The notes under the pieces: model-generated
Database searches by the model: none
The model's input: the letters and a program-made list of their open reading frames with translations, nothing else
Told to the model about the DNA's origin: nothing
Part shown: piece after piece, positions 26,675 to 34,830 of the stretch
How the letters are laid out: each line of letters begins with the position of its first letter
Numbering within the stretch: position 1 is the first letter of the stretch
Position numbers and translations under genes: made by a program
Source of the DNA: Methylotetracoccus oryzae
Lineage (GTDB): Bacteria > Pseudomonadota > Gammaproteobacteria > Methylococcales > Methylococcaceae
Assembly (NCBI RefSeq): GCF_006175985.1
Contig: NZ_SRSH01000021.1
Coordinates: 1-64,000, forward strand
DNA: 64,000 nt
Direction of reading: 5' to 3'

Positions 26675-26724
26675 CGGGGCGAGGCGCGTTCCACGGCTGC
26701 CGTGGAACGCGTGGGAGCGGAGCG

Positions 26725-28212
26725 TCAGGCGCGCTGAATGGCGCCGCTGGAATCCTTGGTCAGGCAGTCCACGGGTGTACCGGTCGCGTCGATCAGTTCG
26801 ATCTGCAGCGGCATCTTGCCGAGCGCGTGGGTCGCGCAGGACAGGCACGGATCATAAGCGCGGATCGCGACTTCGATATTGTTCAGCAAGCCTTCGGTCA
26901 ACTCGCGACCATCGAAGTAGCGGTCAGCCACCGAACGGATCGACTCGTTCATGGCCTGGTTGTTGTTGGTGGTCGAGACGATCAGATTGGCCTTGACGAC
27001 CAGGTCGTCGTCATTGATCCGGTAGTGATGGAACAGGGTGCCGCGCGGCGCCTCGATGACACCGACGCCCTCGGGCCGCCGTTCGCCCTTGGTCACGAGG
27101 TCGGTGCCGAGGATCTCGGGGTCGAGCAGCAGATTCTTGATTTCCTCGGCCGAATGCAGTGCTTCGATCATCCGCGCCCAGTGGAAGGCCAGGGAGCCGT
27201 GCACCGGTGAGCCGGCGCCGTATGCGAGGAAAGCCTGTCGGGCTTCCTCGGCGAGCGGCGTCGAGATGAAGTCGCAGTTGTTGACGCGCGCCAGCGGGCC
27301 AACCCGGTACCAGCCCTGCTGCTTGCCGAGCGAGACGATGTACGGGAACTTCATGTAGGACCAGGGTCTGACTTCCTCGCGCAGATAATCCGTGTAGTTG
27401 CGATAGTCGACGTGATCGAAGATCGTGTTGCCGAACTGGTCGCGTGCGCGCAGCCCGCCGTGATACAGCTCCAGAGCGCCGTCGGCCCGCGACAGGCTCA
27501 TGAAGTTGGTCCGGATGAACGCGAAATGCTGGTGGTACTCCTCCGACGACAGGAAGACTCCCTTGATCAAATCGACGGCTTTCTGCGCCCAGTTGGTCAC
27601 GTCGTCGATGTCTTCCAGCAGGTAATCCCGATCGGCGACGCTCAACGGCTTGTTCATGCCGCCCGGTATCGCGGCGCTGCCGTGGACGCGTTTGCCGGAG
27701 ATCATCCGGATGACTTCCTGACCGTATTTGCGCATCCGCACGCCTTCCAGGCCCACCTCGGGGTAGGCCTGCAGCACGGCGACGATGTTGCGGCGCGCCG
27801 CGTCGCTCTCGAAGCCGAACAGCAGATCGGGGGTCGCCAGGTGGAAGAAGTGCAGGGCGTGGGATTGCAGTGTCTGACCCAGGTGCATCAGGCGGCGGAG
27901 CTTCTCCGCGGTCGGTGTGAGCTGATCGACGCCGACGAGTTGGTCGACCGCTTTCGCCGCAGCCAGGTGGTGGCTGACGGGACAGATGCCGCAGAGGCGC
28001 TGCACGAGCACCGGCAGCTCCCAGTAGGGCCGGCCCTGGATGAAGCGCTCGAAGCCACGGAATTCGACGATATGCAGCCGCGCCTGCTCGACGCGGTTCT
28101 GCTCGTTCATCAGCAGTGTGACCTTGCCGTGGCCCTCGACGCGCGTGACCGGATCGATCACGACGCGGCGAAGATTCTCCGGGTTTTGCGCGGTTTCAAG
28201 ATGTTCGTACAT
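26725..28212 (-). CDS. hoxH: [NiFe]-hydrogenase large subunit, HoxH type
   Basis: A 495-residue catalytic subunit resembling group 3d bidirectional NAD-linked hydrogenases. The nickel-binding motifs are complete: RLCGICPVSHH near the N-terminus and DPCLSCATH near the C-terminus, the latter followed by an extension of about 30 residues that the HoxW protease should remove. In known enzymes HoxH works with HoxY (small subunit) and the HoxFU diaphorase. None of these is next to it: upstream is a divergent 74-residue gene and downstream is only hoxW. The ATG at 28212 begins the conserved N-terminus; a longer frame to 28257 is open. Partner subunits must come from another locus if the protein is active. 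Confidence 0.93.
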   Translation of the reverse strand: MYEHLETAQNPENLRRVVIDPVTRVEGHGKVTLLMNEQNRVEQARLHIVEFRGFERFIQGRPYWELPVLVQRLCGICPVSHHLAAAKAVDQLVGVDQLTPTAEKLRRLMHLGQTLQSHALHFFHLATPDLLFGFESDAARRNIVAVLQAYPEVGLEGVRMRKYGQEVIRMISGKRVHGSAAIPGGMNKPLSVADRDYLLEDIDDVTNWAQKAVDLIKGVFLSSEEYHQHFAFIRTNFMSLSRADGALELYHGGLRARDQFGNTIFDHVDYRNYTDYLREEVRPWSYMKFPYIVSLGKQQGWYRVGPLARVNNCDFISTPLAEEARQAFLAYGAGSPVHGSLAFHWARMIEALHSAEEIKNLLLDPEILGTDLVTKGERRPEGVGVIEAPRGTLFHHYRINDDDLVVKANLIVSTTNNNQAMNESIRSVADRYFDGRELTEGLLNNIEVAIRAYDPCLSCATHALGKMPLQIELIDATGTPVDCLTKDSSGAIQRA

Positions 28213-28409
28213 GGTGGGATTCCCGATTCTGGCAGCGGTGCTCCGCCGGCTCTGCAACTATTGTCGCATCTTGTAGGTGAATGCGGCTCGGATGTAAAGT
28301 GGGTGGAGGTTGACAGTGAATTCCGCACCGCTCCTGTGCGCTCACGTCAACCCGGGACCCCGATCGCCAAGGGGCCCAACAAGAACGTTTAGCCAAGAGG
28401 ATCGAGGCC

Positions 28410-28634
28410 ATGTACCTGAAACGCAAAAGCGATGGTCATCTGATCGAAGTCCTCGGACTGGTCGATCTGTTCAATCCGACGCATCCGCATGTCGTCGGGC
28501 GACTCCACTACGGCGAGGAAATTCAGGACGCCGAGAAATTTCCCAAGGCCGACCTGCTGTTCCCCTCCGGTGAGACGCTGCCCCGCTGTTGGGTCGACGT
28601 CCATTATCGAGACAAGGAATTGCGGCATTCCTAG
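28410..28634 (+). CDS. small conserved-looking hypothetical protein
   Basis: A 74-residue protein, divergent from hoxH. It has no signal peptide or membrane segment and a balanced composition typical of a folded soluble protein (for example EVLGLVDLFNPTHPHVVGR and LPRCWVDVHYRDKEL). GAGG lies about ten bases before the ATG. A TTGACA at 28310-28315 could be the -35 element of its promoter, although the -10 is poor. I do not recognise the family, and the position beside hoxH does not define its role. Confidence 0.65.
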   Translation: MYLKRKSDGHLIEVLGLVDLFNPTHPHVVGRLHYGEEIQDAEKFPKADLLFPSGETLPRCWVDVHYRDKELRHS

Positions 28635-28761
28635 GGCATGATGCCCATGTCGGGTAAGCCGGTAACGGCCGGGACTCCAGCCCCCGATCTTCTACCAGTG
28701 TCGGAAGGGGCTGCGCAGCCCCGGCCGGGTGCGTCCTGATTCAGTGCGGACGGTCCCGGCT

Positions 28762-29553
28762 TCATCCTTCCCGGCGCTTCGCCTCATCCCATAGGCCGTC
28801 CAGCGCGTCGAGCGAGGCCTCCTCGAGGTTGCGGCCCTGCGCGGCCAGTTGCTCCTCGATGTAGCGAAACCGCCGGGTAAACTTGCGGCTCCCCGATTTC
28901 AACGCCGTTTCGGCGTCGATGTCGAGCTTCCGGGCGAGATTGACGACGGCAAACAGCAGGTCGCCCACCTCGTCCTTGATCCGCTCCGGATCGGCGCCCG
29001 CGCGCGCCTGACGCAATTCCGCCAACTCTTCCTCGACCTTCGCGAACACGGGATCGGCGTCCGGCCAGTCGAAGCCATAGCGTTCCGCGCGTTGCTGCAG
29101 TTTCTGCGCTTCCATCAGCGCCGGAAAGCTGGTCGCGATGCCGTCCAGAATGCTGGCCCTTTCGGGTTCCTTGCCTTTTCGTTCGCGTTCGACGCGCTTC
29201 GAGTCTTCCCAGTAGCGCAGGCGCTCGGCATCGTCGGCAAAATCGACGCCCTCGAACACATGGGGGTGCCGCCGGACCAGTTTGGCTCCGATCGCGGCCG
29301 CGACGGCCTCGAAATCGAACAGGTTCTGTTCCTTGGCGAGTTGGGAATGAAATACGATCTGTAGCAGAAGGTCGCCCAGTTCCTCCCGCAAGTCGTCGAA
29401 ATCCTCGCGATGCAGGGCATCGACGACCTCGTAGGCCTCTTCCAGCGTATATGGCGCAAGACTCGAGAAGGTCTGCTCCAGATCCCAGGGGCAACCCCGC
29501 TCGGCATCCCGAAGCCGGGCCATGATCTCGAGGAGGCGGCGCGTATGCTCCAT
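28762..29553 (-). CDS. mazG: nucleoside triphosphate pyrophosphohydrolase MazG
   Basis: A 263-residue house-cleaning enzyme that hydrolyses NTPs and dNTPs to monophosphates and pyrophosphate. Two tandem MazG domains are visible. The first has CPWDLEQT and YTLEEAYEVVDAL followed by REELGDLLLQIVFH (EExxE and ExxD metal ligands). The second has VEEELAELRQA and KDEVGDLLFAVVN. Length matches the E. coli enzyme. It starts 12 bases after the PfkB kinase stop, on the same strand, so dgkA, the kinase and mazG probably form one operon. Confidence 0.94.
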   Translation of the reverse strand: MEHTRRLLEIMARLRDAERGCPWDLEQTFSSLAPYTLEEAYEVVDALHREDFDDLREELGDLLLQIVFHSQLAKEQNLFDFEAVAAAIGAKLVRRHPHVFEGVDFADDAERLRYWEDSKRVERERKGKEPERASILDGIATSFPALMEAQKLQQRAERYGFDWPDADPVFAKVEEELAELRQARAGADPERIKDEVGDLLFAVVNLARKLDIDAETALKSGSRKFTRRFRYIEEQLAAQGRNLEEASLDALDGLWDEAKRREG

Positions 29554-29565
29554 GACCGGTTCGGC

Positions 29566-30498
29566 TCAGAATTCCATGTCGAAGTTTTCGCGGAACCGCT
29601 CGCGGAAGCCTGTCATCGTCAGGCTGTGATTCTGGGTCCCATAGGTCTCGATCTTGATGGCGCCCATCAGTGAGGCGATTCGCCCCGTGATTTCCCAATC
29701 GAGCCCTTCGAGCAGACCAAAAATCAATCCGGCGCGGTAGGCGTCGCCGCATCCGGTGGGATCGAGCACATCCTTGGGTTGCGCGCTGGGAATCTGCAGC
29801 ACCGCGCCGCCGGTATAGATCAGTGACCCGCTGGCGCCCTTCGTGACGATCAGCGCATCGACGCGCGCGGCGATCTGTTCCGGTGTCAGCCCGGTGCGGT
29901 CCTGCATCAACTCGGCTTCGTAGTCGTTTACCGTAACCCACCGCGCCAGATCGATGAATTCGAGCAGTTCCTTGCCATCGAACATGGGCATGCCCTGGCC
30001 CGGATCGAAGATGAACGGGATGCCGGCGGCGGCGAATTGCGCCGCATGTTGCAGCATGCCGTCCTTGCCGTCGGGGGCGACGATGCCGAGACGGATTCCC
30101 TTGTCGGTAGGGATCGTATTCAGGTGCGAGTGCGACATCGCGCCGGGATGGAACGCCGTGATCTGATTGTCGTCCATGTCGGTCGTGATGTACGCCTGCG
30201 CGGTGTAGGTGTCGTCGACGACGCGGATGTAGGTCTGGTCGATGCCGCAGTACGACAGCCATTGTGTGTAGGGCTGGAAGTCCTTGCCGACCGTCGCCAT
30301 CGGCAGCGGGTGGGCGCCGAGCAGTTTGAGGTTGTAGGCGATATTGCCGGCGCAGCCGCCGTATTCGCGGCGCATTTGCGGGACCAGGAACGACACGTTC
30401 AGGATGTGGACCTGCTCGGGCAGGATGTGGTTCTTGAACCGGTCCTGAAAGACCATGATGGTGTCGTAGGCCATCGACCCACAGATGATCGCCGTCAT
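29566..30498 (-). CDS. PfkB-family carbohydrate/nucleoside kinase
   Basis: A 310-residue ribokinase-fold kinase. The first PfkB signature appears as GGCAGNIAYNLKLLGA and the second, with the catalytic Asp, as DPTGCGDAYRAGL. The pattern resembles the bacterial adenosine-kinase-like branch, but substrate identity is not certain. The ATG at 30498 is chosen over an in-frame TTG two codons upstream because GAGGAA sits about seven bases before it. It lies between dgkA (10-base gap) and mazG (12-base gap). Confidence 0.88.
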   Translation of the reverse strand: MTAIICGSMAYDTIMVFQDRFKNHILPEQVHILNVSFLVPQMRREYGGCAGNIAYNLKLLGAHPLPMATVGKDFQPYTQWLSYCGIDQTYIRVVDDTYTAQAYITTDMDDNQITAFHPGAMSHSHLNTIPTDKGIRLGIVAPDGKDGMLQHAAQFAAAGIPFIFDPGQGMPMFDGKELLEFIDLARWVTVNDYEAELMQDRTGLTPEQIAARVDALIVTKGASGSLIYTGGAVLQIPSAQPKDVLDPTGCGDAYRAGLIFGLLEGLDWEITGRIASLMGAIKIETYGTQNHSLTMTGFRERFRENFDMEF

Positions 30499-30508
30499 TT
30501 GCAATTCC

Positions 30509-30871
30509 TCAATCGAGCAGAATCAGCAGCCAGACCACGCTGGCCAAAGTCAGCGAGGTTAACACGGCGGCCGAGCCGATGTCTTTAGCGCGCGCGGACA
30601 GTTCGTGACGATCGAAGCTGATCCGGTCGACGGTCACCTCGACCGCGGTATTCAGCAATTCGACGATGATCACGATGAACAGAACGCCGACCAGCAGGCT
30701 GCGTTCGATGCCGTCCTGGCCCAGCCAGAGGCCGAGGGGTACCCCGACGAGAAACAGCAGGCATTCTTGGCGAAACGCCTCCTCGTGCTGCCAGGTGGCC
30801 TTGAACCCGGCCATGGAATTGAAGAACGCCGCGTACATCCGCGCGATGCCCCGCAGGTTTTGTCCCGCCAT
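30509..30871 (-). CDS. dgkA: diacylglycerol kinase DgkA
   Basis: A 120-residue integral inner-membrane enzyme with three transmembrane helices that phosphorylates diacylglycerol to phosphatidate, recycling lipid released by membrane-derived oligosaccharide synthesis. The family signature ELLNTAVEVTVDRIS followed by ARAKDIGSAAV contains the catalytic Glu residues. Length is standard. It is the first gene of the dgkA-kinase-mazG unit. A MITE copy lies about 97 bases upstream, between it and gcvH. Confidence 0.94.
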   Translation of the reverse strand: MAGQNLRGIARMYAAFFNSMAGFKATWQHEEAFRQECLLFLVGVPLGLWLGQDGIERSLLVGVLFIVIIVELLNTAVEVTVDRISFDRHELSARAKDIGSAAVLTSLTLASVVWLLILLD

Positions 30872-30958
30872 CGTTAGCTGTCCTGGAAGAGTGAAGAATC
30901 GGAGAAGAGCCCGACGTGTAAGCGCTGGCCGAAGCGTTCCGGGATGGCCGGATGGCAG

Positions 30959-31126
30959 GCGTCAGCGTTAACTTTTCACGTCCCTGTCGCGGGTGCGGGC
31001 CGGGAGGTCGAGACACGCCGTGAATCCGTCCCTGGCTCGACTGCGGGTTCCCTCCCGCAGACGGTCTTTCCCGCCAGGCCCGCTCCCACTACGAGCAAAG
31101 GCTGGGTGAATAGTTACGCGTCAGCG
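30959..31126. mobile_element. MITE-like element, copy B (30968-31117) with 9-bp target duplication
   Basis: The 150-bp core has ends TTAACTTTTCAC (30968-30979) and GTGAATAGTTAC (31106-31117), inverted repeats matching at 10 of 12 positions. GCGTCAGCG directly precedes (30959-30967) and directly follows (31118-31126), a perfect 9-bp duplication different from that of copy A, so the two insertions are independent. Relative to copy A it is inverted. Bases 31000-31067 match A's 68-base core with two differences; the flanking arms are more divergent. It lies in the spacer between dgkA and gcvH and interrupts no gene. Confidence 0.85.
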
Positions 31127-31248
31127 GCCGTGGCTAGCCGGCGGCCGAGCCGAGCGGACATTCGTTCCGACGAGAATAACGGGGCCTGATTGCAAGCGTG
31201 TGACGGTAGCCCGCGCGCGGGAGAGCACGGGGGGCTGGGAGCGCCCTG

Positions 31249-31638
31249 TCAGGCAGCGCCTTCGATGAGTCCCTGGTAAACCGCGGCATCCAGCAGTGCG
31301 TCCAGTTCGGCGGTGTCCGTACATTTGACGCTGAACAACCACGCGCCATAGGCGTCCTGGTTGATCTGCTCCGGCGCATCGCCGAGGGTGGCATTGACGG
31401 CGACGATCTCGCCGCTGACGGGGCTGTAGATATCCGAGGCGGCCTTGACCGACTCGACGACCGCGCACGCCTCCCCGGCGCGCACCTGGCGACCGACCTC
31501 GGGCAGTTCGACATAGACGACGTCGCCGAGTTGCTCCTGGGCATGGTCAGAGATGCCGACCTTGGCGGCATCGGGCGCGCTTGCCTGGACCCACTCGTGA
31601 GTCTTGGCGTATTTCAGATCGGCTGGAATCGTGCTCAT
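31249..31638 (-). CDS. gcvH: glycine cleavage system H protein
   Basis: A 129-residue lipoyl carrier that shuttles the aminomethyl group between the P and T proteins. The lipoylation site is the Lys in [13 protein letters not shown], preceded by the typical HEWV and [19 protein letters not shown]. Length matches the family. The genes for P, T and L proteins are not in the window. Confidence 0.94.
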   Translation of the reverse strand: MSTIPADLKYAKTHEWVQASAPDAAKVGISDHAQEQLGDVVYVELPEVGRQVRAGEACAVVESVKAASDIYSPVSGEIVAVNATLGDAPEQINQDAYGAWLFSVKCTDTAELDALLDAAVYQGLIEGAA

Positions 31639-31740
31639 GGGGTGAATCCTTAGCGTGTGTTCGTCGGTTCGTAAAGTGTGTCCGCGGCCACGCGCCGGCG
31701 CCGCCGCAGAAGATGGCCGGATGATAGCAGAGGCGTGGAA

Positions 31741-33015
31741 TCAGCAGGATGCGCCGGCGCAGACCTGCGACAAGTCTTCCGAATGCGCCAGCGCGTCGGC
31801 CACGCGGTGCCGGAAGTCGGGTGCCACTGGCTGGTTGATCATCAGGCTGAAGGGCTCCCAGCGACCATGGCGATGGACGAAGCCCGCATAGCAGCTGACG
31901 CCGGTCAGCGTGCCCGTCTTGGCCAGCACGTCGGTGCCGTGTTCGGGCAGCAGCGTGCGATGCGGGGCAAAGGCCTTGACCGCCTGCAGCAGTTGGTGGG
32001 CGCTCAGCTGGTTCTCGCGCGACAAACCGGCGCCGTCCTCGATATGGAACCCATGCCAGCCGAAGGTACGCTGTGCCCACGCGGTGGCATAGGATTGCGC
32101 CCCGGCCATGCTGACGGGCTTTCCGTCGCCGCGGTCGCCCAGCAGCAGGAACAGATCGTTGGCGATGAAATTGTTGGAGTATTTCAGCATGGCCGAAAGC
32201 ACGGCGCGGAGATCCCGGCTGTTGTGATGCCGGTGGACGCGCTCGGCCCCGGTTGGCACCGGTCCGTTGCGCAGGCCTCTGCCAACCTCGATCCCGGCCT
32301 CGGTCAGTTTGGCGGCCAGCAGTTCGCCGAAGTAGCGTACCCCCAGATTCCGGTCCTTCAGGTTGATGCGGCTTTCCTTGGGCGCCAACTGGCTGACCAG
32401 GCTCCGGGCCAGTGGCGTCAGCGGAGTCTGCGGTTCCGCGCTGTGCAGTTCGCCACCGGCACGCACGACATTCACGGTGTTGAAGTTCGCCGCCAGGGCC
32501 GTCACGGGCGCGTCGTAGGGATTATTGCTGGCCGAGCGGCCGCTGATCTCCACGTCCGGGCCGAAGAAGCCGTCATCGGTGCCGATGCCGGCGACCGAGC
32601 GGATCCCGTGATGTTTCAGCGCAGCGACGATGCCTTCGAGTTCCTGTGACACCAGGTAGGGATCGCCATAGCCTTTGACCCACAGCCAGCCGTCATGGCT
32701 GCGGTAGAAATCCGTGTGGAAACGGTGGTCCAGCCCCCAGCGCTGGATGGACGCCAGCGCAGTCAGGATCTTCATCGTCGACGCCGGAATCATCGGCCGT
32801 TCCGACTGGTGGGCAATCACCGTCCGCCCACCGTCTTCGGCCACCAGGCTCGCCTTCGGCATGGCCACGGCGGTGCGCAGGGTTTCCGTCGTCGCGGCGA
32901 CAGCAGCAGGGGCGAAGAACAGCGACGTCAGTGCCAGAGCGGGTGACAGGAAGCGTTGTGCGGACACTCGCGCCGACCGGCAGAGATGGGTAAAGGTGAT
33001 CGGGTTCCGGGTCAT
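31741..33015 (-). CDS. dacB: D-alanyl-D-alanine carboxypeptidase/endopeptidase, PBP4 (S13) family
   Basis: A 424-residue periplasmic penicillin-binding protein acting on peptidoglycan stem peptides. A signal peptide ends near residues 40-42. The serine penicilloyl-transferase motifs are present: ASTMK (SxxK), YSNNF (SxN) and AKTGT (KTG) near the C-terminus. At 424 residues it is shorter than E. coli PBP4 (477), chiefly in the inserted domains between SxxK and SxN. It stands alone on the minus strand between gcvH and a divergent secreted protein. The symbol follows family membership. Confidence 0.88.
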   Translation of the reverse strand: MTRNPITFTHLCRSARVSAQRFLSPALALTSLFFAPAAVAATTETLRTAVAMPKASLVAEDGGRTVIAHQSERPMIPASTMKILTALASIQRWGLDHRFHTDFYRSHDGWLWVKGYGDPYLVSQELEGIVAALKHHGIRSVAGIGTDDGFFGPDVEISGRSASNNPYDAPVTALAANFNTVNVVRAGGELHSAEPQTPLTPLARSLVSQLAPKESRINLKDRNLGVRYFGELLAAKLTEAGIEVGRGLRNGPVPTGAERVHRHHNSRDLRAVLSAMLKYSNNFIANDLFLLLGDRGDGKPVSMAGAQSYATAWAQRTFGWHGFHIEDGAGLSRENQLSAHQLLQAVKAFAPHRTLLPEHGTDVLAKTGTLTGVSCYAGFVHRHGRWEPFSLMINQPVAPDFRHRVADALAHSEDLSQVCAGASC

Positions 33016-33248
33016 CGTGCGTTCTGGGGAACGGTGGGGGATAGAACTGGCCGAACCATCGGGGTCCGTACGGCTTCGGTTCCGCGTGCGGGTTGGGCGG
33101 TGCCGACCGCAGTCCGTGGAGCATCGAAGGGCTCGCCTATCGCGCGGCGATGGGCCATGATACCGGCTCGATGATTTATCGGCAAAACGGGCCGTTTCCT
33201 GGCGAGTCGACCCGTCTTGCGCCGCTAGCGAACAACAAGGAGAAGACC

Positions 33249-34784
33249 GTGAACAAGCCGTTATGGCTGACCCTCCTGATCGGCTGGGGAACTGCCTGGG
33301 GCGGCGTCCCGGCGACGCCGGTGATGACGTTTTACAAATTCAATGGTCCGCTCGACGTGCCCTATTACGACGCGGACAGCGTGGGCCGCGATGGGGCGGG
33401 GCTGCCGGCCGGACGGCTCGCACAGGGCTCGTCGGTGATCCCCTGCCTGGTCATGCGCGGCGGGCAGCCGCTGACCGATGCCAAAGGCACGCCCTACGTC
33501 GGTTTCGACGTCGTCGTCGATGCACGGACAGCGACGCCGGCTTCCACCGATCGTTTCAAGACCACCGTGGCGCAGCGTCGCGCGATGACTGTCGAGAACC
33601 ATCACTGCGCGCCGGGCATGGACCGCGTGATTGACGTGCGGAACCTCTATCCATTGGACAAGGCACCGTACTTCGACCCCCCGCCGGCCCGGCTTCCGCC
33701 AGCAAGCGCCCCGGCGGGGCGCAGCCAGTTGGACCAGATCGTCCGTGCCTTCCACAACTCGCCCGACTGCCGGGACGCGAATGCCGAGTTGATGGGGCGC
33801 CGCTACGCGTTGCAGCGCTCGTGGGAGGTGTTCGCCCAGGGTAACCGCGGCCGCTGGCCCGCCTCGGCGATCGAACAGGCCAAGCATCTCGATTACACGA
33901 TGCGCACGGCGATCTTCGAAGGGCACCTCGATCGCGGCTGCAATGCCTACGGTGGCTGCGAGCGCAACATCATCGCACTGTCGATCCGCAACCGCGGCCG
34001 GGAGTCCTGCGCCCGCGGCCAGGGTTGCCGCAGCCCCGGCGACTTCCAGGGGGTTTCATCCGACGTATCGCAGTACAACATCTGGGACGAGTACCTCACC
34101 CAGGTGTCGGGCCTGACCAGTTGCTTCCTGCGCGACGATCTGGCTCCCGGCAAGGCGCCGCCCGGCGCCGAGCGCTATGCCAAGTTGCAGGGCATGTACG
34201 AGCAGAATGTCGGCGACATCGAACGGATCCTGTTCGGCACCGACGCGGATCTGGAGGCCGTCTTTCCGGACAATGCATTGAGCGCACTGAAAAGCGTCAA
34301 GCACTACTACCATGCGCCGGCGATGGGCAAATGCTTTCCGCGGCACGATCGCATGGAGTACATCTCGGGCGCGGTCGCGAACCGGGGAAGCAACTTCATT
34401 CTGCTGGCCAACACCCGTATCCATGTGGATGAACGCGCCGGCTCCGGCTACTACTTCCGCGACTTCATGCTGGACGCCCAGGAGGAAGAGGATGTCATCG
34501 ACCTGGTTGACCGCTATCCCGGCTTCGTCGTCGACGGACGCAAGGTCGATCTGAAACCGTCCGCGGGCTGCCCGCCCTACGGCATACCCCGTGGCTGCAG
34601 CTTCGGCGGCGGCGTGGGGCGTTACCGCAAGACGCCGTCCTGGCTGGACGAGGGACGACCGATCGAAATCACCTGCCGACTGAAGGATCGGGGGGCAAGC
34701 TGCCAGGGCAGCGGAACGCCGGCGACGGCGCGGGTCGGTGGCCTTTGCGACACGCAGATGCGGCCGGTCGCAGGTGTCCGTTAG
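33249..34784 (+). CDS. Cys-rich secreted protein of unknown function
   Basis: A 511-residue protein exported by a signal peptide (basic start, hydrophobic LWLTLLIGW, cleavage near residue 20). It has many Cys (for example SPDCRD, RGCNAYGGCER, SCARGQGCRS, GCPPYG, CSFGGG), so several disulfides are likely in the periplasm or outside. I do not recognise a known catalytic domain. The GTG at 33249 is preferred because AGGAG lies about seven bases upstream and the signal peptide begins there. The downstream amylase-family gene starts 46 bases after the stop, suggesting joint transcription, but no functional link is shown by the sequence. Confidence 0.8.
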   Translation: MNKPLWLTLLIGWGTAWGGVPATPVMTFYKFNGPLDVPYYDADSVGRDGAGLPAGRLAQGSSVIPCLVMRGGQPLTDAKGTPYVGFDVVVDARTATPASTDRFKTTVAQRRAMTVENHHCAPGMDRVIDVRNLYPLDKAPYFDPPPARLPPASAPAGRSQLDQIVRAFHNSPDCRDANAELMGRRYALQRSWEVFAQGNRGRWPASAIEQAKHLDYTMRTAIFEGHLDRGCNAYGGCERNIIALSIRNRGRESCARGQGCRSPGDFQGVSSDVSQYNIWDEYLTQVSGLTSCFLRDDLAPGKAPPGAERYAKLQGMYEQNVGDIERILFGTDADLEAVFPDNALSALKSVKHYYHAPAMGKCFPRHDRMEYISGAVANRGSNFILLANTRIHVDERAGSGYYFRDFMLDAQEEEDVIDLVDRYPGFVVDGRKVDLKPSAGCPPYGIPRGCSFGGGVGRYRKTPSWLDEGRPIEITCRLKDRGASCQGSGTPATARVGGLCDTQMRPVAGVR

Positions 34785-34830
34785 ACTGCCCGAATACGAG
34801 CGCTTGAACGGAACAGCAGGAGACGTCGGT

